From Harmonia axyridis (lineage: Eukaryota > Arthropoda > Insecta > Coleoptera > Coccinellidae): DNA of 64,000 nt. Shown here piece by piece: positions 51,301 through 57,400 of this stretch. The notes under the pieces are model-generated. The model did no database searches, was not told where the DNA came from, and saw only the letters and a list, made by a program, of their open reading frames with translations. The first letter of the stretch is position 1, and every line of letters begins with the position of its first letter. The stretch is from positions 250,501 through 314,500 of the forward strand of contig NC_059504.1 in assembly GCF_914767665.1 (NCBI RefSeq), given 5' to 3'. The position numbers were made by a program, and so were the translations under genes.

Positions 51301-54300
51301 ATCTCGTGCTAAGTCTTTCATAGCCCGCTCTACCAACATAATCATTCCATTCTCTGCATCTCTTCCAAAAACTAAAGCCATTATTTCCAGATCCTCTCCT
51401 CTGCGAATCCATCATGGACGACATAAGCTCGATGCTGGGCGAAGTGATGTACGGCTACGAACAAGAAAGCATGGAAAACACCGCCACAGACGACACTTCC
51501 CTGTTCGCCCTCGAAAGACGTCGAAGCATCAAGAGAGACTCCTTAGAACGTCACAAAAAATCCTCCAAGCCGAAACCGGAGGACGAAGAAACCGTCCAGT
51601 TCGGTTTCGAGAACAGGGCCTTCATGACCTACCCCGAGCCGAAGAAGTACTGCAGCTTGGCGAGGTTCAACGAGGGCAACGACATCGACAGGAAGTCTTT
51701 CAAGAGGGCCAAGACCGGCAGGCGGAAAAGTGAAGGTGCCAAAGAAAATAGGCAGAACATGCTGAACGAAGAGACAGAGGCGAGAACACCGAAAAGTTCG
51801 CACGGGAGTTTGAACAAGATGGAGAAGGAGCTGTCGAATTTGTCGAATAAGACTCTGATAGCCTTGGAGGTCGAGAAGAGTAGCTTGGAGATGGAAGGTA
51901 TGTTAGGCTTTACAGAGGTGCACGTGTAGTGTATAAGAATACATTTGTTCAATTTGGCCAAAAAACGAATTCATGAAGGGTTTTGCAATAAGAGAGTTCA
52001 TTTTTTGATATATCATCTTTGAGGTCTCAGGCCTTATTTTTCACGTGGTGTCAAAGAAAAACTCTAAATCACAAGATTTCGATGGCCAGCTGTAATCACC
52101 TCTTCGAGAAAAAACATGACTAGGAAAGTTTTCTTGCAAAATGCGATTTATTGCTAGTGTGGCACGTAGTGCCGTCTTGTGTAAAATCTTAAAAATTGTT
52201 ATGAATAAATGTAGGCTTGGTTAATCGATCGTCTAGAGGTATGATTCGATTACCTGGCCTTTCGTCTTTTCCTCCGTGACTTTGTTGGATTTGTAATAAT
52301 TTAACTCTTTTCAATTATTTACATCTATTTACAAAGCCACACTTATACAGTACAAACTCAGTATTGAGAAGATCCTAATTACGTCTTAATTACAAGTTTC
52401 TCACTGCGGTACTGAATTTCGTCTTTAACTGGTTTGTTGATTACTCGAAACGTCTTCGTTTATCACGTCTTCGTCGTACTTCTAATTTTCGGTCGTCTGG
52501 TCTCTAACTCGTTCGCGACTCGTCTTAATCTAGTCCGCGAACCGTCTTTTCGTCTTACGTCTCAAGTTGACCGACCGAACTTGACTCGTCTTAGACTTGC
52601 CTTGAACTGCCTCTCGACTCGAACTTACTTCGTCTCCTCTGAATATCCTTCCCTCCTTCCGGCTTGACCACACCCTTAGGGAAAGTACCATCCCCTAGTC
52701 CACAAAGATCTTCGCGGATTCCTGGAAATCGAATATTCTCGAAGGACTAGTACCTGATACACAGATCTAACACATCTCGTACAACCGTCTTGTTCTCGAA
52801 CTTTCCCAACCCCCCAGTGAATCTCTTCAAGATTTACAACTCCATTACATATCTTCGACACCTCGAAGAATTACACATCCTTTTTACATTATATGTACAA
52901 TAACAATTCGTTCCCTGTAAATTCATTGAAACTATCATGCCCTCGACACTTGAAGAAACTAATAGGTCTCCAAGCATCCAAGACCATCTCAATTATTTAC
53001 AGGAAACAATAACTGGATCCTACATAAATTTCAAACAAAAAAAACTAACAATACAGTACTCCGCTGTAAAAAAAAATTCATAAAAATGATAAGTAAGTGC
53101 ATAGTGTTAACAAAATAAATCCGGAGATGGTATAAACCTATGAAAAGCCTTCAGCTATTTTCATCACTGGCGAATTAATTCTTGGTAACAGTGAAAAGCT
53201 AGATAACACCGAGAAATAGTAAATTCAATATAAAAAAAAGATTCAACTTAACTCTCTCAACCTTGGTCAAATTGAAACTGCTCGAATATGCTCGGACCTG
53301 CCTTGATTGTGTAGAATAGTATAGCGAGTCCCCTCTCCACAGGCAAATTTCCACAAATAAACGTTATAGTAGAACCCCCCTCTCCAATCCTGAGCGACGT
53401 CATCCGAAACGAAAGACTCGAAAAACTAAGGGTAGAAATCGAAGTTACCGAATGCGAGGAGGAAGAGGAGAGGGAGCTCAAAAGTCTGCAGGCCACGATA
53501 GAGAAGCTGTCCACGAGCGATCTGACAAGTAACGCCAGCTCCAACTCCAACCTCCTGGGAATCGACAACGAGAACTTTATGACGAGATCTCCGGCGGCCA
53601 CCAGAAGAATCTCTTGTTGCAGCATGCTGAATCCTACGGACGCTGCCCTACTAGCCGCTGCCGCTGCTGCAACGACGAAGTTCCAGGAGCTGCCGAAGAG
53701 GGAGGAGAAGCAGAACAGGAGGATGCCCATCATCAACCCGATGGTGACGCTGCCTACGTGGCCCAGTAAGTTAGGTAGTATAGAGATTCTTTGATCATTC
53801 TAGGGAGAAAGAATTGAAGCCCTTGGTCCACTCAGAACACTCGAGGATTTTTTGGCTTTGTGGTGACCAAATAAAGAAATGAATCAAAGTGAATTTTCAA
53901 ATGTAAGGTTGTTTGGCAAACTACTCCAGTCATTTGGTACTTTCACCTGGAAACTTTTGAAAATTGGTGATTTCGTAGATTTTGATGCTTTCCAAATTTC
54001 AACTTCCCCACATCGTATCCTTACCCTTTAAACCATCATCTTGAAAAATGGCAAAGTTGAAATCTATAAAATCGCCAACTTTCAAAGCTTTCCAGCTTCT
54101 TCGCACCAAAATGACTGGACTAAACAAATAGTTCATTAATCATGGGATTTTACACCTCTTAGACTTAAAAAACGCTAATAATGCAGATTTGTCGAAAAAT
54201 AAAGAGAATTGAATCCAATTGGGGTCTTTTGAGAGGTTTTGTAATGGATGTTCTTGTTTTGTTCCATAGACATCACTAATGCGGCCGGTGGTTTCATCAG

Positions 54301-56995
54301 TAAATGCCTGTTGGCTAACGCTGACACCCTGTGTGCGGCAGTGAGTCCTCTCATAGACCCTGACGACTCCTTCAAAGACGGTTACTATGAAAAAGCTGTG
54401 ATGAACAATTATTTCGGCATTGGTATCGACGCCAAAATTTCGCTAGATTTCCACCACAAGAGGGAGGAACACCCGGAAAAATGCAGATCGAGGGCCAAGA
54501 ATTACATGTGGTACGGCGTGTTGGGAAGTAAACAGTTCTTACAGAAGACGTACAAAAATTTGGACCAAAGAATACAGATAGAGTGTGATGGGCAAAGAAT
54601 ACCTCTTCCTAGTCTCCAGGGGATAGTTATCTTGAACATTCCAAGGTAAGCGAAAAGTCGAAGAGATTTTTCAACAAGTTTAACAACCGTTGATTTATTC
54701 GTTGCAGCTTCATGGGCGGCATCAATTTTTGGGGCGGAACCAAAGAAGACGACATATTCTTGGCGCCTTCTTTCGACGACAAGATACTCGAAGTCGTTGC
54801 CGTCTTCGGCTCCGTTCAGATGGCAGCCTCCAGACTGATCAATCTGCAACGACACAGAATCGCTCAGTGTCACAGCGTCCAGATAAACATACTGGGTGAG
54901 TCTTTACAACATCTCATCACATCACTTCTTCATCAATAACATTTAACAGGCGACGATGCAATCCCCATCCAAGTAGACGGAGAAGCTTGGGTCCAACCAC
55001 CAGGAGTCGTCCGCATAATCCACAAGAACAGGATGCAGATGCTTTGCAGAAACAGGAGTTTGGAGAACTCCCTGAGGTTGTGGGGGGAGAAACAGAGACA
55101 GAGCATCGCCGCCCAGGGTAAAACCCCCAGGTCTTCGATATCGCACGACAAGTCCAGGAGCAGCTTAACGCGTCAAAGCATGCCCAGTCAAGAGAAGTCC
55201 TACCTCGGCGTTGACGTCGAGAAGAACAGACAGCATTCCTTCAGCGGTGCCGTGCCCGTTCAGCAGGAGAAGAGACACACTGTCACCTTCCAGGAGAAGC
55301 CGGTATCGCCGCCGGAACCCGACGTTTCCTTCTCCGAAGACGAGCACCAGCTGCTCATCATCTTCATCGAATGCGCCACCACGTTGACCAAGTGGATCAA
55401 GCTACTGGCCATCAGCCATCCCCTGGAGGCGGACCTGTACTCGCTGGCTACCAACGTGGACGCTTGTCTGGAAAACATCCACCCTAACGGGAAGCTTCTA
55501 GAAGGACCGACCTTGAGGCTGAAGTTTACGGAGTTGGTAAACGCGGTCAAGCAGCTGTACGAGGATAGTTGTTGTCTTCTGCACGATAGGAGCGATAAGC
55601 TCAAGCTGAAGGAGGATATGGAGAGCAAGTTGAGCGTCAGTTTGGCCAACACGGAGCTGGAGTTGAGGAAATGCATGATGATGGACCATAAACACCAGGG
55701 GAGTTTGGTTTACCTGCAGCCGCTTCAGGAGGATAGTGTGAGTAGAATTAAATTAAAGTTTTATCCAGCAAGTATCTCCACTCCTTAAATTTTTGCTTCC
55801 TCTAGTTTCTTTCGACCAATTCTCGAAAATTCTGAGTCATGATGTCCTTATTTAAGGATATTGTGACTGAGAATCTAACAATGAAGGGAAAAATTTTCCT
55901 CGTATCTCACCATTCATTATTATCTGTTTGTCCCAAAGTATCCTATTTTTTTTTTTTTTTTTGAGCGCTTGTCTTCGAACCGATCGATGAAGCTTTTGCC
56001 TTGATAACGCCAAAACGAAGTTTCAGAGAGGAGTACACAATTCCTCTCTGTAAATCGTCTTTTTATATGGGGATTCTGAGCGTTTTTATCACCTACCAAT
56101 CGCATCGCTCGAAGAAAGCTCACATAGAGGCGTGGCTCAACTGCTTCCTCGTTTTTATTCCAATTTCATTCAATTCTAAAATTTAACTTTCGGGATTTAT
56201 TTTTCTTGTGGAAGTTGTTTAATTTCCCACAAATTTAAAGCCTCGTGCCAAATATCATGTTTATCACTTAATCGGAACCATAAAAATCTTATTCTTAATT
56301 CTGCTAAGACCCGCCCATAGCTGGAGTATTCAGATAGGGATGTTGCATATGCCACCTTATAAACCTTTATATTCAAGGAGCCAGAGATTCATGGCAAGTT
56401 CATTCTAAAGTAGAATACGGAAATGAAACGTTATATTTGAAAATAACCTATAAATTATAGCTCAATAGAAAACACTTGAGCAACTGATATTTAAATCAAA
56501 AATAGTTAGATTCCCGAGATTTTTATTGTGAGTAGTATGGCCAACTGGAGCAGACTATTTTTTCCCAATTCCAAGAATTTCTTGACGAAATGAAGGTAGG
56601 TGTTCTAAAGCTGTAGACTTCACGTCATCTTATCCTTAAATCTTCAATTTTTTTTCCCTTACTGATTAATCAAACACTAATACTTACTGCGGTTTCCACA
56701 GTCAGAGCACAAGAAGAAAGGTCTGTTCTGGTTGAAATTCAAAGCGAAGGGCCACCCGTCGCATTCGAAGCCTGCAAGGGAAGTTGCACACACCTGGGGC
56801 ACCCAAGAAGTAGCCACATGGCTGGAAACCCTCCAACTGTCGGAGTACATAGACAGTTTCATCAAGAACGACATCAGAGGCAGAGAGCTGCTCTCTTTGG
56901 CCAGGAGGGATCTGAAAGAACTTGGCGTGACCAAGGTTGGCCACGTGAAGCGCATACTGCAGGCCATCAAGGATTTATCATCGCAGGGGGCTTAG
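21312..56995 (+). CDS. DGKD/DGKH-like: Type II diacylglycerol kinase (delta/eta class), 5'-partial, 16 exons
   Basis: Phosphorylates diacylglycerol to phosphatidic acid with ATP, ending DAG signalling at membranes. Exons: 21312-21392, 25785-25915, 26260-26455, 29303-29394, 34676-34878, 47728-47924, 48135-48615, 48842-49140, 49276-49481, 49566-49909, 51391-51897, 53343-53765, 54270-54645, 54708-54895, 54950-55737, 56702-56995. All junctions are GT-AG, and the phases join to 4806 nt (1601 codons plus stop). Order in the joined partial protein: C-terminal half of PH (1-about 60), two complete C1 zinc fingers (about 68-118 and 141-190), DAGKc catalytic domain (about 222-350), acidic/serine-rich linker (about 400-1050), DAGKa accessory domain (about 1055-1240), basic tail and SAM domain (about 1530-1595). 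A catalytic domain split by a long linker, plus PH and SAM, defines type II DGKs; one such gene is known in Drosophila. Exons are clearly GC-richer than the introns. The first half of the PH domain and the start codon were not found. Serine replaces the first glycine of the GGDG loop. A paralogue with altered activity cannot be excluded. Confidence 0.95.
21443..21590 (+). mobile_element. Short mariner remnant (MERYTLQ family) after DGK exon 1
   Basis: ATGGAGCGATATACGCTTC encodes MERYTLQ, then a few codons later the sequence jumps to the 3' region of the family (CATACCTTCCTTTTTACAAT, as near 2690 and 8225). It is a nearly complete internal deletion. Confidence 0.6.
21853..22793 (+). mobile_element. 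DD41D mariner copy D, internally deleted, in a DGK intron
   Basis: TA at 21851-21852 and 22794-22795. A 192-codon frame from a true ATG (22024) carries SDEAHFWLNGY, LQQDGATCHTA and IPLDYFLWGY and stops early after RPQML, as in copy B. It lacks the DNA-binding part. The shared early stop suggests B and D are close relatives. Confidence 0.93.
22794..23614. other. DGK intron sequence, nothing recognised
   Basis: AT-rich, no reading frame or repeat seen, between mariner copy D and the 169-bp tandem units. Confidence 0.4.
23615..24125. repeat. Three tandem units of 166-169 bp
   Basis: Unit starts (TATA[A/G]AAC) at 23615, 23783, 23952 and 24118. Shared blocks include GTTACAGAATGGCGAATGCG, TTCAAAATAGCTGGGAATAT and TAGGCTGCTCATTATAGAAC. 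The third unit is most diverged. Noncoding. Confidence 0.85.
24126..25349. other. DGK intron sequence, nothing recognised
   Basis: An 83-codon + strand frame at 24552-24803 has no known family and no exon-like flanks that fit the DGK frame. Confidence 0.4.
25350..25660 (-). mobile_element. Mariner transposase C-terminal fragment (MERYTLQ family)
   Basis: On the - strand, broken frames read a PRSxDLTPLDF-like motif (GATCTGGTGATTTAACACC near 25605-25630), a VxxxVY segment and DIQPQMC. It lies 125 bp upstream of DGK exon 2. No inverted repeat ends were seen. Confidence 0.65.
25785..25915 (+). CDS. DGKD/DGKH-like: DGK exon 2: end of PH domain and linker to C1
   Basis: Starts VITPYRSLVLCAESRREMEE, the last PH strand and C-terminal helix with its conserved tryptophan (EEWLAAF). 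It ends in the first zinc-binding histidine region (GRHHW). The tryptophan codon is split across the intron (TG/G). Confidence 0.92.
26260..26455 (+). CDS. DGKD/DGKH-like: DGK exon 3: first C1 zinc finger
   Basis: Encodes YATSHARPIYCNVCRDALGG onward to NNCKWTTLASIG. With the histidine of exon 2, all ligands of the H-X12-C-X2-C...C-X2-C-X4-H-X2-C-X7-C pattern are present. The end (NIIEESDG) matches IIEDEDG of vertebrate DGK delta/eta. Confidence 0.96.
26630..27150. mobile_element. Foldback mariner derivative: two N-terminal transposase pieces facing each other
   Basis: On + at 26715, ATGGAAAGATACAAGC encodes MERYK, and TIRRIVDKFENGT is read near 26845-26885. On -, MERYTLQQRLEVV is read from about 27050 downwards and LTIRGIVDQFER near 26925-26970. 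The two arms converge at about 26900 around GTACCAAGTACGGCTC. Outer ends are imperfect inverted repeats (ATTTTCAATGGGAATTATA and its counterpart near 27130). Confidence 0.65.
27151..28197. other. DGK intron sequence, nothing recognised
   Basis: Plain AT-rich sequence between the foldback element and mariner copy E. Confidence 0.4.
28198..29112 (+). mobile_element. DD41D mariner copy E, internally deleted, in a DGK intron
   Basis: The 5' end is degraded (GGTATTTTTTTCGAG). The 3' end is intact, with TA at 29113-29114. A 213-codon frame from ATG 28367 runs to the natural C-terminus GGHMPKIIFKM. It has lost six residues (FWLNGY) after SDEAH and two in WCALW, but keeps the three catalytic aspartates. 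Confidence 0.92.
29303..29394 (+). CDS. DGKD/DGKH-like: DGK exon 4: second C1 finger, first half
   Basis: Encodes MPHQWIEGNLPVSAKCQICD and KTCGSVL, the N-terminal half of the second C1 domain, with its zinc histidine and first cysteine pair. It ends in phase 2. The upstream intron holds a DD41D mariner ending only about 190 bp away. Confidence 0.95.
29395..30687. other. DGK intron sequence with a mariner-like scrap
   Basis: Near 29995-30060 GTTCAGTAGGTTATGTCATTT followed by AATATACGGGCTTCAACAAC resembles the 5' region of the MERYTLQ family (compare 57485-57530). No gene. Confidence 0.4.
30688..31624 (+). mobile_element. DD41D mariner copy F, internally deleted, in a DGK intron
   Basis: TA at 30686-30687 and 31625-31626. 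It has the same deletion junction. The frame is broken by a stop in VNGDR (TAT to TAA near 31115), a TGA near 31261 and a frameshift near 31424, so it cannot encode transposase. Confidence 0.92.
31660..31937 (-). mobile_element. MITE of the MERYTLQ mariner family
   Basis: Ends GTTTTCCAATAAAAGG and TGAAACTTCTCATTGCAAA are imperfect inverted repeats. On the - strand from 31840 an ATG starts MERYTLQ followed by a broken frame. The right 75 bp match the left end of the 7767 element in reverse. It begins about 35 bp after DD41D copy F. Confidence 0.65.
31938..33659. other. DGK intron sequence
   Basis: Apart from the 93-bp MITE at 32620, nothing is recognised. Confidence 0.4.
32620..32712. mobile_element. 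Very short MITE, 93 bp
   Basis: TACAGAGTGTTGCACC at the left and GGTGGAACACCCTGTA at the right are 16-bp inverted repeats with two mismatches. TA follows the right end. Confidence 0.5.
33660..33975. repeat. Degenerate short tandem repeat of AACCGTTATTTTT type
   Basis: About 15 occurrences of AA[C/A]CGTTATTTTT/AACTGTTATTTTT at irregular 15-25 nt steps. A longer block (TTTCAAACCGTTATTGTTGA to AAGAACCGTTATTTTTAGAA) is present twice, near 33765 and 33880, pointing to a later duplication. Confidence 0.8.
33976..35274. other. DGK intron sequence around exon 5
   Basis: Exon 5 (34676-34878) stands out by GC content. Nothing else is recognised on either side. Confidence 0.4.
34676..34878 (+). CDS. 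DGKD/DGKH-like: DGK exon 5: second C1 finger, second half, and start of catalytic domain
   Basis: Begins LQDWRCLWCRATVHTQC, completing the second C1 finger, then VSVVPPTALHS, then SPLLVFVNSKSG, the opening strand of the DAGKc domain. The glycine codon is split to the next exon about 12.8 kb away. The exon is GC-rich against an AT-rich intron. Confidence 0.96.
35673..36400 (+). pseudogene. Mos1-like mariner transposase pseudogene, left arm
   Basis: Reads HLTVKRYYR, GDESWINAYEPKTKQ, EPNPRKVACTGITSKEIVTF, TGHMATVALDQRRPDNSELY and ILHHDKASSHTSAQ, then PDLAPNYFFLF and a diverged C-terminus. Stops and frameshifts are present, the N-terminal DNA-binding part is absent, and the third catalytic aspartate is tyrosine (APNY). 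Confidence 0.8.
36935..37745 (-). pseudogene. Mos1-like mariner transposase pseudogene, right arm
   Basis: The reverse-strand copy of the same gene. It ends in a recognisable C-terminus near 36950-37060 (PDSEWRNCFENWFKRMKTCI then NLHGEHFEKQ and stop), which is better preserved than in the left arm. Upstream blocks HVATVALEQRRS and HLTVKKYYR are broken by stops and an insertion. Confidence 0.8.
38104..38354. mobile_element. Diverged MITE with TACAGAGTG/CATCCTGTA ends
   Basis: Imperfect inverted ends, with blocks (ACCTTGTACCAGGAAAATAAAGCG; CTCATTTTCTTTTGTCCTCCAAT) shared with the 4805/41427 family. It abuts the outer end of the large inverted repeat. Confidence 0.45.
38355..39179. other. DGK intron sequence with a GC-richer patch
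   Basis: 38510-38850 is GC-richer, with GATATAGC and TATATAGC boxes and CAGCGGCCGAGCG. It might be an internal promoter, but no exon could be assigned. Confidence 0.3.
39180..40445 (+). mobile_element. Near full-length DD34D mariner (mellifera-type), inactive
   Basis: TA at 39178-39179 and 40446-40447. Ends GCCAATTGAAAAGTCACCGG and the inverse of CCGGAGACTTTTCAATTGGC are about 27-bp terminal repeats. The 1266-bp length is typical. Code in order: the N-terminal helix-turn-helix part (GNNAVEAKSWLDEKFLGSAP), GRPKVAVTDT, YVTMDETWL (first aspartate), HQDNAPCHKS (second aspartate) and SPDLAPSEYFLF, where the third catalytic residue is glutamate instead of aspartate. Several frameshifts (near 39570, 39700, 39840 and 40260) break the gene. 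Confidence 0.93.
40446..41426. other. DGK intron sequence, nothing recognised
   Basis: Plain AT-rich sequence. The 91-codon + frame at 40577 shows no family signature. Confidence 0.4.
41427..41895. mobile_element. Long-inverted-repeat MITE, same family as 4805
   Basis: The left arm TACAGGGTGATACAAAATTG... pairs with the right arm ...CTCCAATTCAGAAACACCCTGTA. Inner parts GAGCCCGCATACGG and AGCGTTTACAGGTCC also pair. The interior (about 200 bp) is noncoding. Confidence 0.7.
41896..42509. other. DGK intron sequence with a MITE end
   Basis: 42405-42437 (TTTGTACCTCTAATTTGG then AAACACCCTATG) is a loose right end of the TACAGGGTG MITE family. No gene. Confidence 0.45.
42510..43449 (+). mobile_element. 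DD41D mariner copy G, internally deleted, in a DGK intron
   Basis: TA at 42508-42509 and 43450-43451. A frame from ATG 42681 to 43346 runs to the C-terminus GGHMPEIIFKM. The first catalytic aspartate is changed (SEEAHF instead of SDEAHF); QDVATCHTA and SLDYFLWGY keep the other two. N-terminal helices are out of frame. Confidence 0.93.
43501..43546. promoter_or_regulatory. Palindromes: GGACAC pair, E-box and nuclear-receptor-like everted repeat
   Basis: GTGTCC-8-GGACAC (43501-43520), CACGTG (43524-43529) and TGACCT-7-AGGTCA (43528-43546) overlap within 46 bp, 50 bp after mariner copy G. Binding is not shown; the pattern is what is seen. Confidence 0.35.
44110..45260 (+). mobile_element. Degenerate non-LTR retrotransposon, RNase H and C-terminal part
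   Basis: Broken frames in order: KWYPDSSKITTGLTLEYSGL (RNase H opening), ILVIEKCVEINPTK, HASQAAIKAADIIDSKVVLG, LVWVPDHSGIEGNEEDNIL and AKKGAQTSFIGPENFCGLNK, then YLDLSKNILHLLTGFLTGHE, AENDEFRFCEEE and TSDHLVIECLAITSH (C-terminal zinc-knuckle-like region). The 3' tail has GGGGGTACAATAAACC followed by AAGGTCGCGG. RNase H in this position fits I/R1/Jockey-like LINEs; the clade is not certain. Confidence 0.82.
45261..46201. other. DGK intron sequence, partly GC-richer
   Basis: 45840-46060 is GC-richer and includes a short CT run (45880-45893) and a 17-T run near 46060. No frame that joins the gene. Confidence 0.35.
46202..47131 (+). mobile_element. DD41D mariner copy H, longest open frame, in a DGK intron
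   Basis: TA at 46200-46201 and 47132-47133. A 10-nt deletion after NNGS joins the N-terminal helix (RLTPEQRLQIVQFYFENNGS) in frame to RIAHYVHFILFSDEAHFW. The result is a stop-free frame from 46297 to 47028 with all three aspartates (SDEAH, QQDAATC, LLDYFLW) and the natural C-terminus. The ancestral start ATG is ATA here, so no ATG opens the N-terminal part. Most of the DNA-binding domain is missing. Confidence 0.93.
47230..47660. repeat. Single diverged copy of the 476-bp unit, in a DGK intron
   Basis: Shares in order: AAATTCGGCTCACTAGGGATCG, CACCGTTCACCGATTTCTCG, AAAAATCGTTATA, CGCCACAGACCCATTAAATA, CCCAACTGTAAGCATTTTCG and CCATGAAGGAACTTT with the array, at clearly lower identity. It reads through the array's unit boundary, so its phase is rotated. 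It lies between mariner copy H and DGK exon 6. Confidence 0.85.
47728..47924 (+). CDS. DGKD/DGKH-like: DGK exon 6: catalytic core with glycine-rich loop
   Basis: Encodes [20 protein letters not shown], then the ATP-binding loop and GWVLSEIDKL. The loop reads VCSGDGSVGW where family members have VCGGDGSVGW: codon AGC at 47868-47870 instead of GGN. The rest is highly conserved. Confidence 0.97.
48135..48615 (+). CDS. DGKD/DGKH-like: DGK exon 7: end of catalytic domain and start of linker
   Basis: Starts NQCQVAVLPLGTGNDLARVL, including the conserved PLGTGNDLAR block, then STKMLDRWSILAYE. It goes on to a helical region (SDETTVIVNSAKRLCETVRN) also seen in other type II DGKs. The exon is 481 nt, GC-rich, and ends in phase 1. 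Confidence 0.97.
48842..49140 (+). CDS. DGKD/DGKH-like: DGK exon 8: linker
   Basis: The phase fits (2 + 297 nt). It encodes a charged, low-complexity linker containing LLIRANSLKRAIRHLVE, like the conserved MLRANSLKKAVRQVIE helix of type II DGKs. The rest is serine- and acid-rich. Confidence 0.88.
49276..49481 (+). CDS. DGKD/DGKH-like: DGK exon 9: linker
   Basis: Phase 0 start after TTTATAG. It encodes a serine-rich segment (SGSSSDLSSCPSPTSSIVTA and PMPELRRDSTLTDTD) that could be phosphorylated; that is inference only. It ends AQ/GTGAGT in phase 2. Confidence 0.85.
49566..49909 (+). CDS. DGKD/DGKH-like: DGK exon 10: linker
   Basis: Continues the frame with LESCAMTETILTEACSSLKS and a long lysine/glutamate-rich stretch (PKVEVQKSEKESEKNQ). 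It ends SPETDTFPNS before GTAAGT. It is predicted to be disordered and has no known domain. The next intron holds a non-LTR retrotransposon on the opposite strand. Confidence 0.88.
50050..50640 (-). mobile_element. Non-LTR retrotransposon 3' part in a DGK intron, antisense to the gene
   Basis: On the - strand it reads ITLARRRAQTPFIGPEHLSG, KKKSDGIFPVWIIPNSAFEM, LQDLRSIWILASICSIFSPD and RNALPLLANGKNALNKG. This is the same order and family as the LINE at 44110. The 3' tail near 50062-50100 resembles that element's tail (CACAATAGAGCATAAGGTCG on the - strand). Confidence 0.8.
50641..51390. other. DGK intron sequence before exon 11
   Basis: A 118-codon - strand frame (50749-51105) has no known family. 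Immediately before exon 11 the sequence is pyrimidine-rich, as expected for an acceptor. Confidence 0.4.
51391..51897 (+). CDS. DGKD/DGKH-like: DGK exon 11: linker
   Basis: Encodes DPLLCESIMDDISSMLGEVM, matching the CDSIMDDISSML-type helix found before the accessory domain in this class. It continues with a basic/serine-rich stretch (LERRRSIKRDSLERHKK) and a coiled-coil-like end (SLNKMEKELSNLSNKT). 507 nt, phases 2 to 1. Confidence 0.9.
51970..52210 (-). mobile_element. Mariner C-terminal fragment in a DGK intron
   Basis: On the - strand it reads QDGTTCHTSNKSHFA-like code (CAAGACGGCACTACGTGCCA near 52158-52177) and ends in the terminal repeat GGGTTTTGCAATAAGAG at 51975. Frames are broken. 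Confidence 0.65.
52384..52640. other. Cluster of TCGTCTT/ACGTCTT heptamers in a DGK intron
   Basis: At least ten [A/T/C]CGTCTT words occur in about 260 bp, all on the + strand (near 52383, 52411, 52449, 52468, 52523, 52549 and 52556, among others), in a pyrimidine-rich region. They are not a regular tandem. No coding potential. The region 52210-52900 is otherwise unknown and could be part of an LTR or another element. Confidence 0.5.
53343..53765 (+). CDS. DGKD/DGKH-like: DGK exon 12: linker up to accessory domain
   Basis: Encodes FPQINVIVEPPSPILSDVIR, a glutamate-rich helix (EVTECEEEEERELKSLQA), an alanine run (ALLAAAAAATTKF) and the join NPMVTLPTWP. The final asparagine codon is split to exon 13, which opens the accessory domain. 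The 159-codon frame on the opposite strand here is a shadow. Confidence 0.9.
53766..54269. other. DGK intron 12, nothing recognised
   Basis: A 504-nt intron with self-similar AAATTGGTGATTTCG-type stretches (53965 and, inverted, 54060: AAATCGCCAACTTTCAAA). No gene. Confidence 0.4.
54270..54645 (+). CDS. DGKD/DGKH-like: DGK exon 13: accessory (DAGKa) domain, first part
   Basis: Encodes ITNAAGGFISKCLLANADTL, then MNNYFGIGIDAKISLDFHHK and REEHPEKCRSRAKNYMWYGV, the hallmark of the DAGK accessory domain. It is nearly identical to vertebrate DGK delta/eta. Confidence 0.97.
54708..54895 (+). CDS. DGKD/DGKH-like: DGK exon 14: accessory domain, second part
   Basis: Encodes FMGGINFWGGTKEDDIFLAP and SFDDKILEVVAVFGSVQMAA, then LQRHRIAQCHSVQINIL. 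This corresponds to the NFWGGTKEDD and APSFDDKILEVVA blocks of the family. It is separated from exon 13 by a 62-nt intron. Confidence 0.97.
54950..55737 (+). CDS. DGKD/DGKH-like: DGK exon 15: end of accessory domain and C-terminal helical region
   Basis: Opens DDAIPIQVDGEAWVQPPGVV, the conserved end of the accessory domain, then a serine/basic stretch and a long helical region (FIECATTLTKWIKLLAISHP). It splices at GAT AGT/GTGAGT in phase 0. If the intron is retained, the frame stops at 55788 after 17 more codons, giving a protein without SAM. Confidence 0.95.
55738..56701. other. DGK intron 15, nothing recognised
   Basis: Retention would stop translation at 55788. The remainder is AT-rich without repeats I can name. 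Confidence 0.45.
56702..56995 (+). CDS. DGKD/DGKH-like: DGK exon 16: basic tail, SAM domain and stop
   Basis: Begins SEHKKKGLFWLKFKAKGHPS, a basic segment like the one before SAM in DGK delta/eta. The SAM domain runs from TWGTQEVATWLETLQLSEYI to KVGHVKRILQAIKDL. It ends TAG at 56993-56995. SAM domains of this class form polymers that control localisation (family knowledge). Confidence 0.97.
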   Translation, partial: SEHKKKGLFWLKFKAKGHPSHSKPAREVAHTWGTQEVATWLETLQLSEYIDSFIKNDIRGRELLSLARRDLKELGVTKVGHVKRILQAIKDLSSQGA

Positions 56996-57400
56996 GTCGA
57001 TTAAGCTATATTGGAATGTTCTCTGTTGTACGTACTGCACTGGACAGACAGTAGAGAAACTGTGAACGAAATTTCAGTAAAAACCAGTTGACTTTTGAAA
57101 AAACCTCAGTTCTACTCTTTGTCCCTTTGTAGTAGGTATTTTGTGTATTTCTTGTACGGGTAATAATCAATGATGGAATTGGATTGAAAAAGGCCATCAC
57201 GTAGAGGATCTTTCGAAAATCTCAGTATCGGAAACAATTTTGATATATTCGTATTCATTTTGAAGAACAAATTTACAACAGATTTTACTGATTTTCTACT
57301 GAATTTTTCTGGAAAGATGTGATGTTGAGGGTTTTCAAACAAAACAAAAATAATAGCGACTTGATATATTCCATAATATTAACTATTTACTTCAAAGTGT

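Noticed and set aside
51188..51424. 78-codon basic - strand frame
   Set aside because: It covers the pyrimidine-rich acceptor region and first codons of DGK exon 11. A vague likeness to LINE C-termini was not strong enough.
53257..53736. 159-codon frame on the - strand
   Set aside because: It is the antisense shadow of DGK exon 12, whose + frame matches splice phase; serine/leucine-rich content mirrors that exon.
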